Assembly (NCBI GenBank): GCA_002387735.1
Contig: DGKJ01000029.1
Span: forward strand, 69,399-109,749
DNA length: 40,351 nucleotides
Reading direction: 5' to 3'
Source of the DNA: Bacteriovoracaceae bacterium UBA4573
Lineage (GTDB): Bacteria; Bdellovibrionota; UBA1018; UBA923
Shown one piece after another: positions 15,915 to 24,695 of the stretch. A program made the position numbers and the translations under genes. The notes below the pieces were generated by a model, which was not told the DNA's origin, searched no databases, and saw only the letters and a list, made by a program, of their open reading frames with translations. How positions within the stretch are numbered: the stretch's first letter is position 1; every line of letters starts with the position of its first letter.

Positions 15915-18131
15915 TCACGCCCAGTCGATTAGGGCGCGTAATTTTTCATTTTCACCCACGACCCACAGCACGTCCCCAGACTGTATATGATGAATCGAAG
16001 TTGGGTTAATTGTACGTTCGCCGTCGCGTTCAAGACCAACTACCATCCCGCCGAACCGTTCGCGAATGCCCGAGTCTTTGATCGTCAGCCCCACAAGAGG
16101 TGATCGTTCGCTCACCAACAACTCTTTCAATTCATAGCCTTCGACGTTTTGATAACGTTCACGCAGCCCAGGTGGGCGCTCCAACCGCTGCCTAAGCGGC
16201 TCCACTTCTTCGTCAGTGCCTAAAATAAGTAGTTCGTCTTTAGGATAGATCTTTTCGTTCGAAGCCGGTGGTACAATTGCTCGGGTACCACGTTGAATCA
16301 CCACGACGTTCACGCCGTGTTTTTCCCGAAGGCCGACTTCCTGTAAGGACAGTCCGACGACGTCTGAATTCGCATGTACCTTAATACGCACCAAGTGAGC
16401 ATCCCAGGGCGCTAAATCCCGCAACAGGTCTTTTGATCGCCGCGTTTTAGGATCATCCTTGAAGGTATCCAAAAATCTTTTTTCAAACCAACGATAAGAA
16501 GCAGCGAGCTCTTTATGAAGAAAAATCACCACAACTCCGACTAACGCCGCCATTACCAAAAGCACTATACCTATTGGAAAAAAACGAAGACTCAGCAATC
16601 CCAGCCACACAACAGTAGCGAAATGACCAACTATGCGGGGTCCGGTGTGCTTTGTTTTTTTCTCGGTGAAACTCGAAAACATCCCCCAAATGAACGGCAG
16701 CGCGAGCAAGAGTGCTACGCCCCAGGCCAAGGCGGAATGCAGCAGCGGTTTCAGTTGTGGAAAGTGCGCAATAGCCCGCGGAAGTACGATCTCACCGGAA
16801 AGAAAAAATACTACGGTCACTACAATCGCATTGGTAGCGATTCGCAAGAATCCTTGGAGATATTCGACCTGTTCTTGGCGATCGGCGCGACGCGACTGGG
16901 CCCATGCTGCATAACGCACCAGAAATTTTTTAGTTTCATGAGGCAACCAGTGTTCGATTCGAACAGCCGTCTTATGGGAAACCCTTACCAATAAAGGGGT
17001 AAGAAAGGTCGTAATGACCGACACCGCAACAGCGATCGGGTAAAGCTTTGAATTTCCGAGGCCCAATAATAGGCCAGTGCCTACGATAATGAATGAAAAC
17101 TCACCTATTTGTCCGAGACCCATACCAACTTGTACCGAGGTTCTTAGAGTTTGCCCGGACACCAAGGATCCCATTGATGCAAAGAGGAACTTGCCCCCCA
17201 CCACCAACGCCGACAACAGAGCAATGGTACCTAGGTTGGTTTGAAGTACTTTCACGTCTATTAACATGCCGACCGAGACGAAAAATATTGCGGCAAACAC
17301 GTTTTTTATCGGTAACAACGATTCAGAAATTCGATGGGATTCCGAACTTTCCGCCAGAATTGATCCCATAACAAACGCACCGAGAGCCACCGAATAACCG
17401 AATGAGCCGGCAAACACCGAGAGTCCTAGACAAAGCGCGAGCGAAACTACAATCAACATTTCTTCGCCACCAAGCCGACCCACGAACTTCATCAGACGAG
17501 GTACGATAAAATAACCGAAGACCACCCAACTACCCACAACGATGAATAGTTTTCCAGCTGCAAAAAGCAAATCGAGACCGCGCACGCCCTCGCCGCCTGC
17601 GACCATCGCAAGTCCCACGAGCACCATGATGGCGATCAAATCTTCGACTATCAGAATCGCGAAAATCATTTCGGCAAATCTCCGCGTTTTAAGTCGCAAG
17701 TCGTCGAGGGCTTTGAGAATAATCGTTGTCGATGAAATAGAAAGCATGGCCGCGGCCAACACGCTATCGGTCTTTCGCCATCCGAGACCGTAACGGGTCA
17801 CGCAATAACCCAACAACATAACGCCGGTGACCTCGATCAACGCGGTCAACAGTGCGGAAATGCCGACCCGTGAGAGCTTGCGAAAACTAAATTCGAGACC
17901 CAACGAAAACATTAGAAATATAACGCCAAGGTCTGCCCACACGCGCACGTTCGGCTGATCACTGATGAGTTTAAAAGGAGAAGAAGCGGGGCTGACAATT
18001 AGTCCGGCCACAATGTACCCCAACACCACGGGCTGGCGAATGCGGCTGAATATAAGCGTCACGAGCCCGGCCAACCCTAAAATGACGGCCAGGTCCGATA
18101 GTAGCGGGGGCAAATGAACTATTTGATTCAC
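15915..18131 (-). CDS. CPA2-family cation:proton antiporter with two RCK_C domains
   Basis: The 738-residue inner-membrane protein begins with a Kef-type exchanger domain of about 12 helices (to about residue 390). It includes RQPVVLGYIVAGLIVSP, SISSTTIILKALDDL and the long GQIGEFSFIIVGTGLL helix. Three to four more helices follow (about 425-550). The C-terminus has two TrkA-C (RCK_C) ligand-binding domains: about 580-650 (VRIKVHANSDVVGLSLQEVGLREKHGVNVVVIQRG) and 655-738 (ERSPLVGLTIKDSGIRERFGGMVVGLERDG). No NAD-binding RCK_N domain is present. The protein probably exchanges K+ or Na+ for protons under control of a small ligand. Its start overlaps the methyltransferase stop by 4 bases. Confidence 0.9.
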   Translation of the reverse strand: MNQIVHLPPLLSDLAVILGLAGLVTLIFSRIRQPVVLGYIVAGLIVSPASSPFKLISDQPNVRVWADLGVIFLMFSLGLEFSFRKLSRVGISALLTALIEVTGVMLLGYCVTRYGLGWRKTDSVLAAAMLSISSTTIILKALDDLRLKTRRFAEMIFAILIVEDLIAIMVLVGLAMVAGGEGVRGLDLLFAAGKLFIVVGSWVVFGYFIVPRLMKFVGRLGGEEMLIVVSLALCLGLSVFAGSFGYSVALGAFVMGSILAESSESHRISESLLPIKNVFAAIFFVSVGMLIDVKVLQTNLGTIALLSALVVGGKFLFASMGSLVSGQTLRTSVQVGMGLGQIGEFSFIIVGTGLLLGLGNSKLYPIAVAVSVITTFLTPLLVRVSHKTAVRIEHWLPHETKKFLVRYAAWAQSRRADRQEQVEYLQGFLRIATNAIVVTVVFFLSGEIVLPRAIAHFPQLKPLLHSALAWGVALLLALPFIWGMFSSFTEKKTKHTGPRIVGHFATVVWLGLLSLRFFPIGIVLLVMAALVGVVVIFLHKELAASYRWFEKRFLDTFKDDPKTRRSKDLLRDLAPWDAHLVRIKVHANSDVVGLSLQEVGLREKHGVNVVVIQRGTRAIVPPASNEKIYPKDELLILGTDEEVEPLRQRLERPPGLRERYQNVEGYELKELLVSERSPLVGLTIKDSGIRERFGGMVVGLERDGERTINPTSIHHIQSGDVLWVVGENEKLRALIDWA

Positions 18132-18883
18132 GGTTTATTTTTACCTTTGCGCCGATCGTCACACTTCTGTCCGGCTTCCGCTGGTTTGCGGGCCAACAAA
18201 AACGCTATCGCCTCTTTACCATTATCGGTCTCCCGATAAACTTGAGTTTGCAGAGATTTAAACATGGTCTCAAGCTCTCCTTTTGCGAGTAGGTAATCCC
18301 GATTCTGTCGTTTGTCGTACTTAAGTTGATCGACCGTGTGGGACTCAAACACCAGCATTCCGCAAGGTTTCAACCCTGTCACGATCTGGTTGACCATTTT
18401 TCTGGGCAGAAAGTAATAAACTAAAATTACTTCGTAAGCGTTTTCTTCGATTTGGTACTTGGCTAAATCGGCAATAACGGTGCGAATCGTGGTGCCGTTT
18501 TCTTTGGCCAACATTTTTGCTTTGCGTACCGCTTCAGGCGAAATATCTACGCCTTCTACTTTAAAACCCCGTTTGGCCAAAAACACTGCGTTTCGCCCCT
18601 CGCCCATACCGATATCGAGCACCCGTCCCACTGGTAGCATCGTATAGTGTTCGAGTAGAGAGACCGCGGGATCGCGTCCAAAAACATACCCCTTGGTTTT
18701 ACGGTAGAGTCGATCCCATTTTAATTTGTCAGAATCACCGTCGTCGCCCGTCAACAAATGAAGATAACTTGAACTCGCATTGGCAATGGACCGGTGTTTG
18801 GTAGCCGTCCCTGAGGGCTCCCGGCCAAACAAAACGATTGGGGCGAAGGCCACAATGAATAAAACCCAGTATCGACTCATCAA
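18128..18883 (-). CDS. Class I SAM-dependent methyltransferase with N-terminal signal-like segment
   Basis: The 251-residue protein has a clear methyltransferase motif I (GRVLDIGMGEGRNAVFLAKRGFKVEGVDISPEAV, about residues 86-120), followed by IRTVIADLAKYQIEENAYEVILVYYFL, close to TehB-like enzymes. The target is unknown. The first 20 residues (MMSRYWVLFIVAFAPIVLFG) form a signal peptide or anchor, which is odd because S-adenosylmethionine is cytoplasmic. The body may remain on the inner face if this is an N-in/C-in anchor. The C-terminus is strongly basic. The gene precedes the antiporter in a coupled pair and is divergent from the FNR-like gene. Confidence 0.82.
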   Translation of the reverse strand: MMSRYWVLFIVAFAPIVLFGREPSGTATKHRSIANASSSYLHLLTGDDGDSDKLKWDRLYRKTKGYVFGRDPAVSLLEHYTMLPVGRVLDIGMGEGRNAVFLAKRGFKVEGVDISPEAVRKAKMLAKENGTTIRTVIADLAKYQIEENAYEVILVYYFLPRKMVNQIVTGLKPCGMLVFESHTVDQLKYDKRQNRDYLLAKGELETMFKSLQTQVYRETDNGKEAIAFLLARKPAEAGQKCDDRRKGKNKP

Positions 18884-18904
18884 AAAAACGGTTTCATACT
18901 TCAG

Positions 18905-18933
18905 TTTACTAGTCGAGCGGATTTCGCTATGTG
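18905..18933 (+). promoter_or_regulatory. Candidate promoter of the FNR-tatA-hpt operon
   Basis: TTTACT (18905-18910), 17 bases, TATGTG (18928-18933), with the ATG at 18942 eight bases later. The layout (TTTAC, spacer of 17, start codon 6-8 bases after the -10 box) resembles those at 460 and 4136. Box matches are weak. Confidence 0.25.
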
Positions 18934-18941
18934 TGGGTTCT

Positions 18942-19667
18942 ATGGCACCTCCTCTTTTACCTTGGAAAGTACGTCAGAAAAAATTTCTCACGCACGATGT
19001 GTTTGAACTCATTCTCGCTCGGCCCGAAGGCTTTGAATTTGAAGCAGGTCAATATCTTAGCATCGTGGTCCCGGGAGCTGGTCCGGGTGGCCGAAATTTG
19101 CGCCGCGCATATTCCATTGCGTCGCCACCGGAAACTCCCGATTTAGAGCTGTGCATTAAAATAGTGCCTGGTGGCCCCGGCACCACCTACCTCAACTCAC
19201 TGAACGAAGGCTCTGAGCTGCAAGCCCAGGGTCCTTTTGGTGACTTCGTACTCGATCACGACCAATCGCTACCCTGCATGTTCATCGGTACGGGCACGGG
19301 AATTGCTCCCCTTCGCAGCATGATCTTGTCTAAACAATGGAATTCTACGGCCCCCGTTGCATTCCTTCTTGGCGTCCGAGCAGAACAAGACATCGTTTAT
19401 CCAGAACTCTTTTCGAACGATCGTCCAAAAGCATTGGCACAACATTCCCATGTAAAAATCGCACTGTCTCGTCCAACCGGCCCTTGGACAGGTTATCGCG
19501 GACGCGTCACCGATTACCTCCGCGATCTCCAAGCGAAGGCTGAGTGGAATTTAGCGCAGACCCATTACTACCTTTGCGGCTCCGGCGCCATGATTGCTGA
19601 AGTCAAAGAATTGCTTGGCGCTCAAGGCGTTGCTAAAGAACAAATTCATATGGAGAAGTACTTTTAA
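18942..19667 (+). CDS. Ferredoxin-NADP reductase-like FAD oxidoreductase
   Basis: Starting from ATG at 18942, the 241-residue product matches the FNR superfamily. The FAD-binding RRAYSIASPP follows FEAGQYLSIVVPG. Next comes ELCIKIVPGGPGTTYLNSLNEGSELQAQGPFGDFVL, then the NAD(P)-binding CMFIGTGTGIAPLRSMI and YYLCGSGAMIAEV. The enzyme moves electrons between NAD(P)H and an unidentified partner; no ferredoxin domain is fused. The frame stays open upstream to 18780, but that part is antisense to the methyltransferase gene and does not resemble the family. The stop overlaps the tatA-like start by one base (TAATG). Confidence 0.9.
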   Translation: MAPPLLPWKVRQKKFLTHDVFELILARPEGFEFEAGQYLSIVVPGAGPGGRNLRRAYSIASPPETPDLELCIKIVPGGPGTTYLNSLNEGSELQAQGPFGDFVLDHDQSLPCMFIGTGTGIAPLRSMILSKQWNSTAPVAFLLGVRAEQDIVYPELFSNDRPKALAQHSHVKIALSRPTGPWTGYRGRVTDYLRDLQAKAEWNLAQTHYYLCGSGAMIAEVKELLGAQGVAKEQIHMEKYF

Positions 19668-19885
19668 TGTTTGGACTCTCGGGTGAACATCTCATTCTTT
19701 TAACGTTGGCCCTCTTTGTATTTGGTCCCAAGGGCCTACCCCGGATCGGAACTTCCGTCGGACGGGCCGCTCGCGGGGTCCGTGACTTTCTCGGAAAAGA
19801 TTCTTCGCTAAACCGCGTCGACACGATCGAGGCAGAATTTCGCCCAGTTGTTAATAAACAATCTGAATCCAAGCCAAACCTATGA
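19667..19885 (+). CDS. tatA: TatA/TatB-like twin-arginine translocation protein
   Basis: This 72-residue protein has a short N-terminal membrane helix (LSGEHLILLTLALFVFG), the conserved FGPKGLPRIG hinge, an amphipathic helix (TSVGRAARGVRDFLG) and a polar tail. That is the TatA/TatB plan. In the family it forms the pore or adaptor for export of folded proteins. It cannot be assigned to TatA or TatB with certainty; the E in SGEHLI is compatible with either. No tatC is present. The gene is linked by a 1-base overlap upstream and a 4-base overlap downstream. Confidence 0.85.
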   Translation: MFGLSGEHLILLTLALFVFGPKGLPRIGTSVGRAARGVRDFLGKDSSLNRVDTIEAEFRPVVNKQSESKPNL

Positions 19886-20346
19886 CGCAAGAAAGTTTGG
19901 CCACACGATTAAAGGATTTTTTTGAAAACCATGAACTGGCAAAAAAGGCCGCGCGTTCTATTAAGGACGGACGCGAAATCCAGCTGAACGTTGATCAAAA
20001 CACGTTTACGTTTACCAAAACCGGCGGCCATAATTCGCTCAATGAGTCATCACCCAAAGAACCCGATTTTGTTTTCGACATTCCGAGCGCGACTGCGGAT
20101 CAGCTTACTTCGGGCTCCTTTAAGAGCGTTGGGGAAGTGGGCATATTTTTGTTTCAAAAAATTCTTTCGGACAATCCTGCCGAAAAGGTTCGCGTCCGCG
20201 TCAAAACAGGCATTATAACGCTGGTGCTCAGTGGCTATCTCGGCGTTCTAAGCGAGGGTGGGGCCGAAGTAGCGAAGTTTCTCGCCCAGCGTGGTTTGAG
20301 CAATCCTTCGAAAATCAAAGACGCTCTTGCAAAACTGCGCGGCTAA
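19882..20346 (+). CDS. Small cytoplasmic protein, possibly SCP2-like
   Basis: The 154-residue protein has no signal peptide or membrane helix. I do not recognise it firmly. The central segment DFVFDIPSATADQLTSGSFKSVGEVGIFLFQKI, followed by VRVRVKTGIITLVLSGYLGVLSEGG, has the order of strands and helices seen in SCP2 sterol-carrier-like domains, but the match is by feel only. The start overlaps the tatA-like stop (ATGA) and hpt follows 15 bases later, so it belongs to this operon. Confidence 0.6.
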   Translation: MTQESLATRLKDFFENHELAKKAARSIKDGREIQLNVDQNTFTFTKTGGHNSLNESSPKEPDFVFDIPSATADQLTSGSFKSVGEVGIFLFQKILSDNPAEKVRVRVKTGIITLVLSGYLGVLSEGGAEVAKFLAQRGLSNPSKIKDALAKLRG

Positions 20347-20361
20347 ATCCAGAATACGGTC

Positions 20362-20907
20362 ATGAGCAAGTCGAATCTCGACGAAAAGAGTTTTACTAAG
20401 TTTCTAAACCAAACCGATATCGAAAGCATCGTCACTAGTCTCGCGAATCAAATCAACCGAGCCTACGAAGGGCAGCAGGTTGTTCTGGTTGGAGTACTAA
20501 AGGGCTGCTGCATTTTTATGGCAGATTTTTGCCGTCAGCTAAAACTCGACGTGGAAATCGACTTTGTTCGCATGATCTCTCAGGGCCGATCACTCACTGA
20601 ACCAGGCACTATGAGTATCGTAAAAGACATCACGACTGACATTCGTGGCAAACACGTTTTGATTGTCGAAGAAATTATCGACTCCGGACGCGCTTTGAAA
20701 TTTTTGTATGATCGCCTCAAGGCGAGTCAGCCGGCTTCGGTTGAAGTTCTCACTTTTCTCGACAAGCGCGGTAAACGAATGGTCGATGTACCCGTTAAAT
20801 ATTCCGGTCGCTTAATTGAAGATCAGTTTTTAGTCGGTTACGGCCTTGATCTAGAAGAAAAATGCCGCAATTTACCGGACATTTATTTTCTTAAATATCC
20901 GAACTGA
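20362..20907 (+). CDS. hpt: Hypoxanthine phosphoribosyltransferase
   Basis: The 181-residue enzyme shows the purine phosphoribosyltransferase plan. VVLVGVLKGCCIFMADF is the first loop; the PRPP-binding signature HVLIVEEIIDSGRAL (about residues 95-109) has the two acidic residues; and DKRGKRMVDVPVKYSGRLIEDQFLVGYGLDLEEKCRNLPDIY provides the base-binding lysine and closing segment. It converts hypoxanthine or guanine plus PRPP to IMP or GMP. It is last in the FNR-tatA operon and converges on the AsmA-like gene with 15 bases between. Confidence 0.95.
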   Translation: MSKSNLDEKSFTKFLNQTDIESIVTSLANQINRAYEGQQVVLVGVLKGCCIFMADFCRQLKLDVEIDFVRMISQGRSLTEPGTMSIVKDITTDIRGKHVLIVEEIIDSGRALKFLYDRLKASQPASVEVLTFLDKRGKRMVDVPVKYSGRLIEDQFLVGYGLDLEEKCRNLPDIYFLKYPN

Positions 20908-20922
20908 ATTTCCCAACCTCAG

Positions 20923-21735
20923 CTAGAACTTAGGCAGCCCTCCGGGAAGAGCTTTAAGGCCCTTCTGAAGCATCTCTTTAACTTCGCCCTTACCCGCTTT
21001 TTCGAGCAGTTGTTTTGCGGCATCGTTGACCGAAGTGCTGAAATTTTTCATCACCCCTGCTGTTACCGCTGCCATGACTTGACGCGTCAGTTCTTGAGTC
21101 ACTTCGGCGCTCGAATTGTTAGACACGTTTTTTAATCGAATGTCGGGTATCGCGATTTCGAGTGGTTTGTCGCCCATGAGTGACAGTCCCGAAGGAAACA
21201 CCTTGCGCGCAGAGACCTTTACTCCCTGAATCCAAAGATCCTCGATAAGGTAACTTCGTTTTTTTTCAGGTGCCGACTTACCACTAGCTTGTTCGGTCCC
21301 ACTCGAGGCCGATGATTCCGATGCCCCGGCGCGCGATCGCAACGCTCGAGTGTTGCGATCGACGTTTTGCTGCAGTTTTGTGAGATTATTGGCCTCGCCA
21401 CGACCTTCGTACTCGAGAGCAATATCCGAAAAATGAATCTGATGAATAACTACTTTTTCACCAAGCAGGCTCTTAACATTGATCTTTACCGCAGCACTTC
21501 CAACTGCGAATGCATTTTTTCCTACAAAGCCTGGAGGATTCGCAACTCGCAACCCACTAATGCTACCATTGCCTGACAGTGGCGACAGAAGTACTCGGTC
21601 TACCGTCACTGGAACGCCCGCCATGCGTGTTCCAACTTCTTCGATTGCACGCTTTACGATTGCGCCGAGCTGCCAGTAGCCAACACCAACTATGGCAACA
21701 ACCACCAAAAAAAGGACCCCTAGAACTTTACCCAT
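20923..21735 (-). CDS. AsmA-like envelope protein
   Basis: A single N-terminal membrane helix (VLGVLFLVVVAIVGVGYWQLG) is followed by IVKRAIEEVGTRMAGVPVTVDRVLLSPLSGNGSISGLRVANPPGF, the opening repeat seen in AsmA-type and related beta-helical envelope proteins. A polar linker rich in Ser and Ala (about 136-160) and a helical C-terminus complete the 270 residues. AsmA-like proteins are thought to support lipid transport or outer-membrane assembly. Here the protein is short, so this may be a small relative. It follows valS by 24 bases and is probably co-transcribed with it. Confidence 0.7.
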   Translation of the reverse strand: MGKVLGVLFLVVVAIVGVGYWQLGAIVKRAIEEVGTRMAGVPVTVDRVLLSPLSGNGSISGLRVANPPGFVGKNAFAVGSAAVKINVKSLLGEKVVIHQIHFSDIALEYEGRGEANNLTKLQQNVDRNTRALRSRAGASESSASSGTEQASGKSAPEKKRSYLIEDLWIQGVKVSARKVFPSGLSLMGDKPLEIAIPDIRLKNVSNNSSAEVTQELTRQVMAAVTAGVMKNFSTSVNDAAKQLLEKAGKGEVKEMLQKGLKALPGGLPKF

Positions 21736-21759
21736 CGGAATTTGCCCCCTGTTTTTGAT

Positions 21760-24498
21760 TTATTTTATGAGCGCTTTAGTTTTTTTGATAGTGAGGTCTA
21801 TATTTTCCAGCTGGGTTTGGTAGCCCAGCAATTTTTCGCGCTCTTTTTGTACGAGCGCCGGTGGTGCCTTGGCCGTAAAACTTTCTTTGGAAAGCTTTTG
21901 CTGCACAAACTCAATGTCCGCTACTATCTGAGAGCGCTCTTTTTCTAGGCGTTTGAGTTCCCCGCTGAAATCGACCAATCCCTCGAGCTGAACAAAAAAC
22001 GTGGCGTGTTTCGCCAAAATTTGCCCAGTTGTGGGATTTTTCTTCAAAGCACCAGTCTCGCGCGTCAAACTATCTAGCTGCGCCAACGCGCGTATAAAAC
22101 CAATTCCCTTTTCCACTTCGTTTCCTTCAAAGGTAACTGCGGGACGAGCCTTGGGGGGAATGTTATTTTCTCCTCGGAAGGCCCGCAAAGCGGTAATCGC
22201 TTCTTGCCACACAGCAATATCTCGAAGTGCTGTTTCGTCAATCAGTGCTGCCACGGCAGTGGGAAAAGTTTTAAGCATGAGCGCATCGCCCTTTTTTACG
22301 CCGGTCCGCAAAGGCAGGTAGGAGTAAATTTCTTCCGTCACAAACGGAATAAGTGGGTGCGCCAACGCCAGCGTTTGCTCTAATACATGCAAGAGACATA
22401 TTTGAGTCTCAGCCACTCGCTCAGGGTGAGAAGCGAGTAACTCTTTTGAAAACTCAATGTACCAGTCACAGTAATCATTCCACACGAAATGGTAAATTTC
22501 CGACGCTGCATCATTGAGCCGATACTCTTCGAGACCCTTTTCTACTGCAATGGTCGTGTGTTGCAGACGTGATAGGATCCACCGATTAACGGGATGCATC
22601 TTAGAAAAACTTTCTTGCACCCAATCGGTCAATGGTTTCCCCCCTGTCACTCCTGCAACAGTTGCAAAGTCAGCTGCTTCGACACGAGAAACATCGCCAT
22701 CTTGAACGGCGCCTAATCTCATGAGCACGTAACGCGAGGCGTTCCACAGTTTATTACAAAAGGTTTTGTAACCCTCAATTCGATCGAGACTCAGCTTTAT
22801 ATCACGTCCCTGGCCCGCCATCGCAGTCAACGTGAAGCGGAAAGCATCGGCCCCGTAGTCGCGTATAATATCCAGCGGGTCGATCACGTTTCCTTTCGTT
22901 TTGCTCATTTTCTGGCCTTTTTCGTCGCGCACCATCGCGTGCAGGTAGACTCGCTTAAAGGGAACCTTACCGTCGTTGAGGTGCAAACCCATCATGATCA
23001 TGCGCGCGACCCAGAAAAACAAAATGTCGAAACCCGTCTCCATCACGCTGGTGGGGTAGAACGTTTTAAGTGCCGGTGTTTTTTCAGGCCAACCCAGAGT
23101 TGAAAATGGCCAAAGCCCCGAACTAAACCAGGTGTCGAGAACATCGCTATCTTGTTCAACTTCGCTCGAGCCACATTGACCGCATTGAGTGACGTCGCTA
23201 CGACTCACCGTGATGTGTGCACATTTCTTACAGTGCCAAGCGGGTATCTGGTGCCCCCACCAGAGCTGGCGCGAAACGCACCAGTCTCGAATGTTTTCCA
23301 TCCAGTGGTAGTAAGTCGCGTGCCAGGTTTCGGGTAAAATTTTGATCGCGTCGTCGCGTTTTTCGAGGTCCTGTAGCGAAAGAGACTCCCCTTTTTTCAC
23401 TGCAGAAATAGCTTTTTCCGCAAATGGTTTCATTTTCATGAACCACTGATGCGAGAGCATCGGTTCCACAACACGCTCACAACGCTGACACACTCCGACC
23501 GAGTGTGCATGTTCCTCGACTTTGATTAAAAGCCCCTGATCTTTGAGATCGGCGACTACTTTTTCGCGCGCTTCCGCGACCGAAAGCCCAAGGTAAGCAC
23601 CACCGTTTTCATTAACTTTTCCTTTGGTGTCGAAAACACTGATGGTGGCCAAATTGTGACGCACTCCAATTTCATAGTCGTTGAAGTCGTGGCCCGGGGT
23701 TACTTTCAGCGCGCCTGAGCCGAACTCTTTATCAACATAGGCATCGGCGATAACCGGTATCAATCGGCCCACTAGCGGCACTTTAACCTTTTTACCCACC
23801 ATCTTGGTGTAACGATCGTCCTCGGGATGTACCGCCACCGCGGTGTCGCCCAAAAGCGTTTCCGGCCGAGTGGTAGCGATCACGATTCCGGGCGCATATT
23901 GAATATGATAAAAGTGGCCTTTTTTATCGGTTGGAACTACTTCAAGATCCGAGAGCGCCGTCTGACAACGATGGCACCAATTGATCAGCCTCAATCCACG
24001 GTAAATTAAATTTTCTTCGTACAGCCGGACAAAAACTTCTCGAACGGCTTTCGATAGCCCTTCGTCCATCGTGAAACGTTCGCGCTCCCAGTCGGGACTC
24101 GCTCCAAGCTTGCGCATTTGCTGCACGATTATGGCGCCGTGCTTTTCTTTCCACTTCCAGATTGTTTCAATAAAGGCTTTGCGACCCAATTCATGACGCG
24201 ATTTTTTTTCTTTTGCCAGCTCCCGTTCAACGACCATCTGGGTGGCAATACCGGCGTGATCGGTGCCTGGCATCCAGAGAGTGTTGTAGCCCTTCATGCG
24301 CTTCCAGCGGACCAAAACGTCTTGAAGCGTAGTGCCCAACGCGTGGCCGTTGTGTAGAACCCCCGTGACGTTTGGAGGCGGCAACGCAATGCTAAACGCA
24401 GGCTTTGAGCTGGTATCGGCAGCGCGAAAAAAACCGGCCGATTCCCACCATTGGTAGAGTCGCGATTCAAACTGATTAGGGTCGTAAGATTTGTGCAT
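21760..24498 (-). CDS. valS: Valyl-tRNA synthetase
   Basis: The class I enzyme of about 912 residues attaches valine to tRNA-Val. Key motifs are PPPNVTGVLHNGHALGTTLQDVLVRWKRM (the HIGH site as HNGH) and KMSKTKGNVIDPLD (the KMSKS loop, as KMSKT). The editing domain includes IATTRPETLLGDTAVAVHPEDDRY. Two cysteine pairs before the catalytic half (CQRCERVVEP and CKKC...CGQC) may bind zinc. A C-terminal coiled coil (LVDFSGELKRLEKERSQIVADIEFVQQKL) is typical. The frame opens at 24540, but ATG at 24498 (MHKSYDPNQFE) gives the expected N-terminus. An AsmA-like gene follows. Confidence 0.97.
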   Translation of the reverse strand: MHKSYDPNQFESRLYQWWESAGFFRAADTSSKPAFSIALPPPNVTGVLHNGHALGTTLQDVLVRWKRMKGYNTLWMPGTDHAGIATQMVVERELAKEKKSRHELGRKAFIETIWKWKEKHGAIIVQQMRKLGASPDWERERFTMDEGLSKAVREVFVRLYEENLIYRGLRLINWCHRCQTALSDLEVVPTDKKGHFYHIQYAPGIVIATTRPETLLGDTAVAVHPEDDRYTKMVGKKVKVPLVGRLIPVIADAYVDKEFGSGALKVTPGHDFNDYEIGVRHNLATISVFDTKGKVNENGGAYLGLSVAEAREKVVADLKDQGLLIKVEEHAHSVGVCQRCERVVEPMLSHQWFMKMKPFAEKAISAVKKGESLSLQDLEKRDDAIKILPETWHATYYHWMENIRDWCVSRQLWWGHQIPAWHCKKCAHITVSRSDVTQCGQCGSSEVEQDSDVLDTWFSSGLWPFSTLGWPEKTPALKTFYPTSVMETGFDILFFWVARMIMMGLHLNDGKVPFKRVYLHAMVRDEKGQKMSKTKGNVIDPLDIIRDYGADAFRFTLTAMAGQGRDIKLSLDRIEGYKTFCNKLWNASRYVLMRLGAVQDGDVSRVEAADFATVAGVTGGKPLTDWVQESFSKMHPVNRWILSRLQHTTIAVEKGLEEYRLNDAASEIYHFVWNDYCDWYIEFSKELLASHPERVAETQICLLHVLEQTLALAHPLIPFVTEEIYSYLPLRTGVKKGDALMLKTFPTAVAALIDETALRDIAVWQEAITALRAFRGENNIPPKARPAVTFEGNEVEKGIGFIRALAQLDSLTRETGALKKNPTTGQILAKHATFFVQLEGLVDFSGELKRLEKERSQIVADIEFVQQKLSKESFTAKAPPALVQKEREKLLGYQTQLENIDLTIKKTKALIK

Positions 24499-24620
24499 AG
24501 TGATACGGAATTCTATAGCATCGGGGGGGGAAACCTTCAAATCCGCAATCGTTCCAAGTTCACTGGTACCGGTCTTGGCGCCCTCTCCCCCCTGGGTATT
24601 GCCTCAATTGCACCTTTACA

Positions 24621-24648
24621 TTGACGGGGTTCGTTCTTATCCTAAAAT
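24621..24648 (+). promoter_or_regulatory. Strong candidate promoter of the tolQ/tolR-msrBA operon
   Basis: TTGACG (24621-24626), 16 bases, TAAAAT (24643-24648): both boxes match the housekeeping consensus at five of six positions. The leader before the ATG at 24696 would be about 40 bases and holds the ribosome-binding site CAGGAG at 24681-24686. Confidence 0.6.
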
Positions 24649-24695
24649 TCGTCGGATCTCGGTCGTTTTCACATTTCAATCAGGAGTTCGCCACT

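Noticed and set aside
18780..18941. In-frame extension of the FNR-like gene to 18780.
   Set aside because: It runs antisense through the start of the methyltransferase gene, and its residues do not resemble the FNR family; ATG 18942 fits.
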